This document shows, one piece after another, positions 1 to 5,943 of a stretch of 10,687 bases of DNA; the first letter of the stretch is position 1; each line of letters starts with the position of its first letter. The stretch lies in contig JAZRHH010000036.1 in NCBI GenBank assembly GCA_045644665.1, positions 1-10,687 on the forward strand, read 5' to 3'. Under the pieces are notes generated by a model that was not told the origin of the DNA, did not search any database, and worked only from the letters and a program-made list of their open reading frames with translations. The DNA is from RGIG9115 sp045644665. Lineage in GTDB: Bacteria > Bacillota > Clostridia > UBA1381. A program made the position numbers and the translations under genes.

Positions 1-1343
1 AATGATGACAAATCCCAACCAAGCATACCCTCAAAGGTTTCTGTGCTGACATATACTGTGCCATTTTCCATAATTACAGAATCTATTTTATGTAGTGCAC
101 CATCTGTATCTGCTATATCAGAATTTACCACCAATGTAAGCTTGTTATAACCGGGGAGATATTCGCTTTCTACAGTAACTACGCCGTTGTCATAGCCGAC
201 CAACGCAGCATCACCATATCCGTCTTCTACAGTATATCTTAGAGGAATATATAATTTATCCTCTTTAACAATTACATCTTCTGTATAGCAATATATATAA
301 TACGGCTCTACAAATTCCTCATACTCATACTCGGGACTGGACATAAACCTATCATTGATGCTTATTGAGTTTTCATCTGTAAGCACAGGGAAAACAGGCT
401 TTGTTGTGCCATATCTTGTAAAGCTTGACTTGCTTTTTATATCAAAGTCCAAAAGTCCTTTTGCCTCGTACTCCCATTCTTCCTCTGTAAAGTATGTATA
501 TAGCTTTGAAATATCAACAGATATGTCTGCAACAGTATTTACCTCGGAAACCTTATTATTTGTATTAAAAGAATAGGTATATGTTAATCCCTCAGTGCCA
601 AGAATTTGAATACCATCCAAAGACGGCACCTCCAAATCAATAGGAAGTCCTACAGTAACTTTAATTGCGTCTGCAACATAGGTGATAATTCCATCTAGTA
701 TCTTAATAAGTCCGTCATTATCTATTTTTACTATGCATCTTCCGCCTGAAAAAGTTATTTTTGAATGTTCCTTTATAAGCTCTGATGAATATTCCTGCAT
801 GGAATCAATAAATGACTTAGTAAATATATACTCAAATATCTCTATTGTATCATCTATTTCGTCCTTGTCCATTTCCTTAAAAACATCAATTACCATATAT
901 TTGTTTGACATAGGGTATGAATATGTCAAAATATACTTTGGCTCTTCCCCAAGGTCAAGGTCTATCCACATTCCCATTTGGGACTTTAAATCAATATTAA
1001 GATTTTTGTTAAATGTTATTGCCTGCTCACTTGAACCTGTTATTCCAATTTTTGCTTTTTTATAGTCTTCGCTGATATCCGCCTGAACATTTATATAAGA
1101 TTTTTCAGAGAGAATTGTACTAAGGAATGCTTTAAGGTCAACATAATCGTTAATCTCCTGTGGAAATTCTACCTCCTCCAAAAGTGCAACAATATCCTCA
1201 CTGCTTTTAAATGTTACAGACAGTTCCGTCTCTTGTGTGTAATTTCTATGCACGTCTCCAAGAAAATCTGTGTTTCTTGCACTTGCGCAAACGCCTGTAA
1301 GCATTGTAACCAACCCGATAACTAAAGATATGATTTTTTTCAT
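1..1343 (-). CDS. Secreted protein with copper amine oxidase-N-like tail (3' end cut by window edge)
   Basis: An open frame of 447 codons starts with ATG at 1343 and runs off the left edge without a stop. Six bases of AAAGGA (1353-1358) precede the start. Residues 1-22 form a Sec signal peptide: MKK, a hydrophobic core (IISLVIGLVTMLTG), then VCASA before RN, a good signal peptidase I site. The Cys is not in a proper lipobox (TGVC), so a lipoprotein is less likely. Residues 23 to about 320 are acidic and rich in Tyr, Ser and Ile, and resemble nothing I recognise. The last 90 residues contain LYIPLRYTVEDGYGDAALVGY and, near the edge, a hydrophobic beta-strand run followed by EGMLGWDLSS. This is the pattern of copper amine oxidase N-terminal-like (stalk) repeats, common at the ends of clostridial secreted proteins and probably not enzymatic. 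Function is unknown; a cell-surface or extracytoplasmic role is inferred. Confidence 0.82.
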   Translation of the reverse strand, partial: MKKIISLVIGLVTMLTGVCASARNTDFLGDVHRNYTQETELSVTFKSSEDIVALLEEVEFPQEINDYVDLKAFLSTILSEKSYINVQADISEDYKKAKIGITGSSEQAITFNKNLNIDLKSQMGMWIDLDLGEEPKYILTYSYPMSNKYMVIDVFKEMDKDEIDDTIEIFEYIFTKSFIDSMQEYSSELIKEHSKITFSGGRCIVKIDNDGLIKILDGIITYVADAIKVTVGLPIDLEVPSLDGIQILGTEGLTYTYSFNTNNKVSEVNTVADISVDISKLYTYFTEEEWEYEAKGLLDFDIKSKSSFTRYGTTKPVFPVLTDENSISINDRFMSSPEYEYEEFVEPYYIYCYTEDVIVKEDKLYIPLRYTVEDGYGDAALVGYDNGVVTVESEYLPGYNKLTLVVNSDIADTDGALHKIDSVIMENGTVYVSTETFEGMLGWDLSS

Positions 1344-1370
1344 AATAGAACATCCTTTCTTTTTATCTTT

Positions 1371-1404
1371 TAGGAAATTACTACTTTTAAGTAGTAATTT
1401 CCTA
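1371..1404. repeat. Perfect 16-bp-arm palindrome upstream of the secreted-protein gene
   Basis: The arms TAGGAAATTACTACTT (1371-1386) and AAGTAGTAATTTCCTA (1389-1404) match perfectly around two central T bases. The palindrome lies 27 bases before the ATG at 1343 and just before its ribosome binding site. No T-run follows it on the minus strand, so it does not look like an intrinsic terminator. A second, overlapping dyad, GTAATTT-AGG-AAATTAC on the minus strand (1410-1394), could form instead. It may be an operator or a 5' leader hairpin of the secreted-protein gene; which one cannot be decided from sequence. Confidence 0.75.
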
Positions 1405-1410
1405 AATTAC

Positions 1411-1469
1411 AAAAAAGTCAACTTATGGAAGTGAGCTGCGCGAACGACAGTCACGATAGTGACTTTTTT
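1411..1469 (-). terminator. Bidirectional terminator-like element after the YqhD-type dehydrogenase gene
   Basis: AAAAAAGTCA (1411-1420) and TGACTTTTTT (1460-1469) are perfect 10-base inverted ends around a 39-base interior. The interior can fold on its own: GTGA...CTG pairs with CAG...TCAC (1431-1454). A competing small hairpin, GTCAC-GATA-GTGAC (1450-1463), is followed by TTTTTT on the plus strand. Each strand therefore reads a stem followed by a T-run. It begins one base after the dehydrogenase stop codon, which fits a terminator for that gene. Confidence 0.65.
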
Positions 1470-1470
1470 A

Positions 1471-2640
1471 TTATAAGCATAATTTGAATATGCCCTTTAT
1501 CACTTCATAGTCCATATCAATGTAGCTTTTAACCGACCTTTGTTTACCAAAGGTACAAAGCTCAGAGAGCCTATCAATACAGCTTTCGTCAAGGTCGAAA
1601 TCAGCAAGGCACGTTGGCATATCAATTGACTTAAAATACTCTGACATTTTTTCTATTCCGCAAAGTGCTGCAGCTTCATCTTCTTCCTCTGTACAATCCC
1701 AAACTCTGCGGGCAAACTGTGCAAACCTTGGAATATTATATTTGTAAACATATTTAGCCCATGCTGGGAAAAGAACAGCGAGACCTGCGCCGTGAGCTAT
1801 CCGGTCATACTCCCCGCTGAGTGCATGTTCAAGCTGATGTACGGGAAGTGCATTTTCACGTCCACATCCGGTAAGGTCATTATGAGAAATACTTGATGCC
1901 CACATCATATTAGCACGGGCATCATAGTCCTTAGGATTTTCCATAAGGGTTGTACCTGCCGAAATTACAGCTTTTAAAACGCTTTCTGCAATCCTGTCTG
2001 TAAGGTCTGTTGGTTCACATGGCATAAAATAGCGTTCCATTGTATGTGCCATAATATCGACCACACCACAGGCTGTCTGATATTTGGATACGGAGTAGGT
2101 CAGCTCAGGATTCATAATAGCAAATTTACATCTGTTAAATTCGCTGTTAAATCCCCTTTTCATGTTAAGCTCCATGTTGGTTATAACTGCAGATGAGCTC
2201 ATTTCACTGCCTGCAGCGGCAATAGTAAGAATACATCCAACAGGTAATGCCGCTTCCACCTTATTTTTACCTGTAGGAAAGTCCCAGGGGTCACAATCTG
2301 CACACGCGCCGGCAGCTGTGTATTTTGAAGAGTCAAGGACGCTTCCGCCCCCAACTGCCAGTATCATCTCTACATTATTTTCCTTTGCAACCTTTACTGC
2401 CTCTCGAACAAAAGAGAGCTTTGGGTTTGGCTCAACACCGCCCATTTCCACAACATTTATTCCACTCTCTTTAAGGGACGTCATAATATCATCATAAAGC
2501 CCTGATTTTTTTATACTTCCCTGCCCGTATTGGAGCATTATATTTTTATATCCGTACTCCTTAATTATATTTCCTATATCCTTATGCTTTTCCTTTCCAA
2601 AGAAGACCTTGGTAGGTGCATAGTAGATAAAATCTTTCAT
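1471..2640 (-). CDS. Iron-type alcohol dehydrogenase, YqhD/butanol dehydrogenase class
   Basis: A complete 389-residue protein, close to the 385-390 residues usual for YqhD/BdhA-type enzymes. These reduce aldehydes such as butyraldehyde to alcohols with NAD(P)H in the cytoplasm. The N-terminal Rossmann-like half carries GGGSVLDSSK (97-106), the family's dinucleotide-binding loop. The C-terminal helical half carries the expected metal ligands: Asp195 and His199 (VVDIMAH), His268 (VHQLEH) and His283 (AHGAG). One extra residue lies between the last two compared with the YqhD spacing I recall. GRENALPVHQLEHALSG is typical of the butanol dehydrogenase branch. The gene has its own sigma-A promoter (2661-2690) and terminator, so it is a single-gene unit. 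The start ATG at 2640 has the ribosome binding site AGAGGTGG (2647-2654). The exact substrate and the NADH/NADPH preference cannot be read from sequence. Confidence 0.92.
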   Translation of the reverse strand: MKDFIYYAPTKVFFGKEKHKDIGNIIKEYGYKNIMLQYGQGSIKKSGLYDDIMTSLKESGINVVEMGGVEPNPKLSFVREAVKVAKENNVEMILAVGGGSVLDSSKYTAAGACADCDPWDFPTGKNKVEAALPVGCILTIAAAGSEMSSSAVITNMELNMKRGFNSEFNRCKFAIMNPELTYSVSKYQTACGVVDIMAHTMERYFMPCEPTDLTDRIAESVLKAVISAGTTLMENPKDYDARANMMWASSISHNDLTGCGRENALPVHQLEHALSGEYDRIAHGAGLAVLFPAWAKYVYKYNIPRFAQFARRVWDCTEEEDEAAALCGIEKMSEYFKSIDMPTCLADFDLDESCIDRLSELCTFGKQRSVKSYIDMDYEVIKGIFKLCL

Positions 2641-2660
2641 AATTTTCCACCTCTGATACT

Positions 2661-2690
2661 ATTATAACTGTGGTATGGGTACTTTGTCAA
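2661..2690 (-). promoter_or_regulatory. Consensus sigma-A promoter of the YqhD-type dehydrogenase gene
   Basis: Read on the minus strand, TTGACA (2690-2685) is followed after 18 bases by TATAAT (2666-2661), both hexamers perfect. The start of transcription would fall near 2657-2654. That is only 14-17 bases before the ATG at 2640, so the ribosome binding site (AGAGGTGG, 2654-2647) begins at or next to the first base of the mRNA. There is no room for a riboswitch or leader hairpin; any regulation would have to act on the promoter itself. Confidence 0.85.
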
Positions 2691-2693
2691 GTC

Positions 2694-2728
2694 AAAAAAA
2701 GGTTATGGAAGAACCATAACCTTTTTTT
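2694..2728 (-). terminator. Strong bidirectional intrinsic terminator after the ROK gene
   Basis: GGTTATGG (2701-2708), loop AAGAA, CCATAACC (2714-2721). The stem is flanked by seven A (2694-2700) and seven T (2722-2728), so it works as a hairpin plus T-run on either strand. On the minus strand it begins 9 bases after the ROK stop codon. It separates that gene from the dehydrogenase promoter, whose -35 box starts 3 bases beyond the T-run. Confidence 0.93.
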
Positions 2729-2737
2729 AAATTAGAT

Positions 2738-4105
2738 TTATTTGATTTCAGGTAAGCTTGCAGCAGCAACAGATTGTCCTACTCTTCTTGCTTTTTCATC
2801 AGGGATATGAAGTTTTACCTTGTTATATACTTCTGGGAATTCCTTTTCAAGAACCTCGTTTGCTTTGGCAAGAAGTATTGTTCCGCCCTTACCACTTGTA
2901 ACACGTCCCATAATAATAACGTGATTAATATCATAAAACAGAGAATAATATGCTATTGCATAGCCAAAATATGTTCCCATTGTGTCGTAAATGTCTGCTG
3001 CACGGCTGTCATCTTTTTCCATTAAGCCTTGAACTACTTTAAGCTTTTCTGCAGGAGAAAGAGTTTCATCAAGTTCAATTCCGGCTCTTGGTGCAAGCTT
3101 TATAACTGCGTCCTGTGAAAAATATTTAACTCCACAGCCATAATCGCCGCTCACTTCACAAACCATTGCATCTTTGTTAAAGTCTACAGGTACAAATGCA
3201 AGTTCATTAAGCCAGCCTGTTATATTTCCAAATTTGTCGATATATCCTGCCGCTTCGCTTGTTCCCATTGCAATACCAAGAACATTGTTCTCTTCAAGGC
3301 TCATTGCACCTGCAAGTGCAGTTACATCGCCGTCATTTGCAACCTGAACAGGCACATCTGCAATTTCCTTAGCAACATCCAAATACATGTTCTTAACATA
3401 CTTTTCATGGTCTTCAGGAGATACCTTTCCAAAAAGTGATGCAGACATTATCCTGTTGTTCATATAAACACCCGCTGAAGATACACCAATTGCATCTACT
3501 CTTGGCATGTAAGAAGCCGCTGTTTTCATTGCGTCTAAAATACCTTGATAGTGGTAGTTAGGGTCGCTTTGAAGTTTAGGGAACCAGACAACTTCTTCTG
3601 AATATACAGTTTCGCCGTCAATAACAGCTGAAACCTTTCTATCGCTGCCACCTGCATCAAAACCTATACGACATCCGTCAAGATGACGTCCAATAGCTTT
3701 TGATGATTCGTTTTCTTCGGGGGCATCAGCAACATTTTCTACATATATAACCTGAAAAGGAGTTTCATAATAGCAGGTCATCTTTTTATAGTCATATTCT
3801 TTTGCTCCGCCCATGGTGTACTCTGCAGCTATTCGGTCGTATATATATTTTGAGCCGGCAATATATAGTTTTTTACCGCCCTTTGCCCAAAGCATAGTTT
3901 TGATAATTCTTTCTGCTATAGCATAGTTTTCTTCGTCATGGCCTGTATTTTCTTTATATATATCAAATTTATATACAGCTCTTAGTCCTTCGTGTCGTTC
4001 TACACAAATAACAAGCTCTTGCGACTCTGCCTTTGCAACAGCCGCTTTAAAATCATTTATTACCTTTATCATAGGCATAAATTCCGGTTCGAGTTTTGCA
4101 ATCAT
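2738..4105 (-). CDS. ROK-family (ASKHA-fold) protein with long N-terminal extension
   Basis: A complete 455-residue protein, clearly longer than a standard ROK sugar kinase (about 300). Residues 1-145 are an extension I do not recognise. An actin/hexokinase-type fold follows: FDAGGSDRK (149-157) is the phosphate-1 loop, VDAIGVSSAGV (203-213) a core strand, ANDGDVTALAG (256-266) carries the likely catalytic Asp (258), GTSEAAGYI (281-289) the phosphate-2 loop, and INHVIIMGRVTSGKGG (393-408) the adenosine-contact region. The usual ROK zinc motif CxCGxxGCxE is absent; only DYGCGVKYFSQDA (321-333) stands in its place, and the phosphate-2 glycines are partly replaced (GTSEAAG instead of GTGxGxG). 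There is no helix-turn-helix, so it is not an NagC/XylR-type repressor. It could phosphorylate a sugar or a related small molecule, or only sense one. Start chosen from AAAGGAGG (4112-4119). It follows the etf operon by 70 bases and may be partly co-transcribed with it. Confidence 0.8.
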   Translation of the reverse strand: MIAKLEPEFMPMIKVINDFKAAVAKAESQELVICVERHEGLRAVYKFDIYKENTGHDEENYAIAERIIKTMLWAKGGKKLYIAGSKYIYDRIAAEYTMGGAKEYDYKKMTCYYETPFQVIYVENVADAPEENESSKAIGRHLDGCRIGFDAGGSDRKVSAVIDGETVYSEEVVWFPKLQSDPNYHYQGILDAMKTAASYMPRVDAIGVSSAGVYMNNRIMSASLFGKVSPEDHEKYVKNMYLDVAKEIADVPVQVANDGDVTALAGAMSLEENNVLGIAMGTSEAAGYIDKFGNITGWLNELAFVPVDFNKDAMVCEVSGDYGCGVKYFSQDAVIKLAPRAGIELDETLSPAEKLKVVQGLMEKDDSRAADIYDTMGTYFGYAIAYYSLFYDINHVIIMGRVTSGKGGTILLAKANEVLEKEFPEVYNKVKLHIPDEKARRVGQSVAAASLPEIK

Positions 4106-4123
4106 TTTAATCCTCCTTTATAT

Positions 4124-4164
4124 AAAACATAGGGAGACTACTCATATCAGAATTGTCCCCCTAT
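4124..4164 (-). terminator. Weak terminator-like hairpin after etfA
   Basis: On the minus strand ATAGGGGGAC (4164-4155) pairs with GTCTCCCTAT (4138-4129), a 10-bp stem with one G-T pair and a 16-base loop. It is followed by GTTTTATATAAA, with only four T in a row. The stem is good but the T-run is short, so read-through into the ROK gene, whose ribosome binding site starts a few bases later, is likely. Confidence 0.5.
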
Positions 4165-4175
4165 AAATAAGTTTT

Positions 4176-5165
4176 TTAATTTTCATCCATTGCCTTAAGC
4201 AAATTCTCTAAAACAGGAACACAATCGCCCACTATTTTATAATCTGCTACTGCAAATATAGGAGCTTTTGGATCAGTATTAATAGCAATGACTGTCTTTG
4301 CGCCGCCAATTCCTGCCAAATGCTGAACTGCGCCGGAAATACCACAGCAAATGAGCAAATCAGGAGCTACGCTATAGCCTGTTTGACCAATCTGACTGCT
4401 ATATTGGCAAAATCCCATATCTACCAACGGACGTGACGCACCTACCTGGCCGCCAAGTTTGTCTGCCAATGCCTGTACAAGCTTCAAGTTTTTCTTTTGA
4501 CCGATACCACGGCCGGCAGCAACTATTATCTTGCTTTGGCTTATATCTGCGCCACGTGTAATAGCTGTTTCCTTAAGAAGCTTGACAAGTCCTGCCTCTC
4601 CGTCAAAATCAATTGTTATAGCATCGCGGTCCTCTACCTCAACAGGTTCCGGAAGTGGTAACACACCGGGACGAACTGTAGCCATTTGAGGACGGCTTGT
4701 AGCTGTACGAATGGTAGCCATCATATTACCGCCGAATGCAGGACGGGTTTGGAGAAGCAAGCCTGTTTCTGCATCGATGCTCAGTTCTGTACAGTCTGCT
4801 GTCAAACCTGTTTGAAGCGCTGCTGCTACTCTTGGTGCAAATGCACGTCCGAATGGAGTTGCTCCCACCAAAAGAATATCAGGCTCAAACTGCTGTGACA
4901 AACTGATTAAACTATCAGCATATGGCTGCTCAAGTTTTTCATCTAAAGCGCTACCAACACTGCATATAACTTCGTGTGCACCGCTCGCATGCAAAAGTTT
5001 TACACTATCCTGGGAAATTTCACCCAATACAACAGCGTAAAGAGGACGGTTGCTTTCTTCTGCCAATGTTTTAGCTCTGCCAAGCAATTGCAAGCCAACA
5101 GGTAAAAGCTCGTTTCCCTGAACCTCACAAAATACCCAAAGGGCGCCTTTTTTAATCTGTTCCAT
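4176..5165 (-). CDS. etfA: Electron transfer flavoprotein, alpha subunit
   Basis: A 329-residue protein of typical EtfA length. EtfA holds FAD and, with EtfB, shuttles electrons from a flavin dehydrogenase. The N-terminal domain (1-195) is the weakly conserved AMP/FAD-type fold. The C-terminal FAD domain is clear: TRGADISQSKIIVAAGRGIG (203-222), GASRPLVD (242-249), QIGQTG (258-263), GISGAVQHLAG (275-285) and NTDPKAPIF (296-304). No N-terminal ferredoxin-type Fe-S domain is present, unlike my recollection of the Acetobacterium lactate dehydrogenase EtfA. A longer frame opens at 5192 upstream, but AGGGAGG at 5172-5178, six bases before the ATG at 5165, decides this start. The gene overlaps the end of etfB by 14 bases, implying translational coupling and equal amounts of the two subunits. 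Last gene of the operon. Confidence 0.95.
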   Translation of the reverse strand: MEQIKKGALWVFCEVQGNELLPVGLQLLGRAKTLAEESNRPLYAVVLGEISQDSVKLLHASGAHEVICSVGSALDEKLEQPYADSLISLSQQFEPDILLVGATPFGRAFAPRVAAALQTGLTADCTELSIDAETGLLLQTRPAFGGNMMATIRTATSRPQMATVRPGVLPLPEPVEVEDRDAITIDFDGEAGLVKLLKETAITRGADISQSKIIVAAGRGIGQKKNLKLVQALADKLGGQVGASRPLVDMGFCQYSSQIGQTGYSVAPDLLICCGISGAVQHLAGIGGAKTVIAINTDPKAPIFAVADYKIVGDCVPVLENLLKAMDEN

Positions 5166-5943
5166 GGAGTACCTCCCTAAATATCTGAACAAGTTGTTGA
5201 GCTTGCTCTAATTCATTACCGTCTATGCTTTGAGCTTCGCCACGTACAGGTGGTGTAAATGTACGAACAACCTGAGTAGGTGAGCCCTTTAGTCCACAAC
5301 GTGTAATATCTGCTTCTAAATCTTCTGCAGTAAATGTTGGAATATCAGCAGCGCGTCCGCGTAACATTCCCGGAATAGTAGGAAGCTGCGGCAAGTTTTG
5401 TCCTTTTGCTACTGTAATCAAAGCAGGTAGCGGCAAATAAAGCTCTTGTTCTACATCATCCCATACACGGCGAACCACTAAGTGATCCTCTGCCATTTCC
5501 AGAATTTCACTTACATCGGAAACGTGTGGAATTCCAAGATGCTGAGCAAGTTCCGGACCTATTTGGGCCGTATCACCATCAACTGCCATTTTACCACAAA
5601 CAATGAGGTCTGCTCCCCCAAGTTTTTCAATACCAAGGGAAATAGCATATGATGTTGCAAGTGTATCTGCACCGGCAAAGGCACGGTCAGAAAGAATTGC
5701 ACCGTCGTCAGCACCGCGGCTGATAGCATCACGGAGCACCTTTTGTGCCGCCGGAATACCCATTGTGATAGCAGTAACAGTTCCGCCTACACCATTTTTA
5801 ATATCAAGTGAGGTCTGGAGCGCATATAAGTCAAAAGGATTGGTCACAGCGTTACGACCTGTACGTACGATCGTCTTGGTAAGAGGATCTATGCTAGCCG
5901 TTGCAGCGGCAGGTACTTGTTTCATACAAACAATTATTTTCAT
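5152..5943 (-). CDS. etfB: Electron transfer flavoprotein, beta subunit (bifurcating type)
   Basis: A 263-residue protein, the normal EtfB length. It begins with MKIIVCMKQVP, the hallmark EtfB N-terminus, then NPFDLYALQTSLDIK (35-49), GADDGAILSDRAFAGADTLA (77-96) and AVDGDTAQIGPELAQHLGIP (120-139). The DGDTAQ(V/I)GP form is the one I associate with clostridial electron-bifurcating Etfs, where EtfB carries a second FAD; ordinary mitochondrial-type EtfB differs here and holds AMP. It forms the soluble heterodimer with EtfA and takes electrons from the FAD oxidase encoded just upstream. The stop of that gene and this start share one base (TAATG at 5945-5941), and GAGGAGG (5951-5957) fixes the start. 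A frame reading further upstream to 5994 has no such signal and would overlap the oxidase gene. Confidence 0.95.
   Translation of the reverse strand: MKIIVCMKQVPAAATASIDPLTKTIVRTGRNAVTNPFDLYALQTSLDIKNGVGGTVTAITMGIPAAQKVLRDAISRGADDGAILSDRAFAGADTLATSYAISLGIEKLGGADLIVCGKMAVDGDTAQIGPELAQHLGIPHVSDVSEILEMAEDHLVVRRVWDDVEQELYLPLPALITVAKGQNLPQLPTIPGMLRGRAADIPTFTAEDLEADITRCGLKGSPTQVVRTFTPPVRGEAQSIDGNELEQAQQLVQIFREVLHGTD
5172..5178 (-). promoter_or_regulatory. Ribosome binding site deciding the etfA start
   Basis: AGGGAGG on the minus strand lies six bases before the ATG at 5165, inside the end of etfB. It selects MEQIKKGALW as the N-terminus rather than the nine-residue-longer reading from 5192. Confidence 0.85.

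Noticed and set aside
355..1065. Two plus-strand open frames (355-576 and 682-1065)
   Set aside because: They lie wholly antisense to the continuous 447-codon minus-strand gene, which has a signal peptide and ribosome binding site. Their translations are low-complexity Ser/Ile-rich and have no start signal.
1271..1343. Lipoprotein signal in the secreted protein
   Set aside because: The Cys is preceded by TGV, not by the small residue a lipobox needs at -1, while CASA-RN just after fits signal peptidase I.
1395..1421. Promoter for the secreted-protein gene starting from TTGACT (1421-1416, minus strand)
   Set aside because: No acceptable -10 hexamer lies 16-18 bases downstream, and the hexamer is part of the terminator-like inverted repeat.
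2738..4105. ROK-family transcriptional repressor
   Set aside because: The N-terminal 145 residues show no helix-turn-helix pattern, so a DNA-binding role is not supported.
4106..4175. Promoter for the ROK gene
   Set aside because: AT-rich -10-like bases exist (TTATAT region) but no -35 box at a fitting distance was found.
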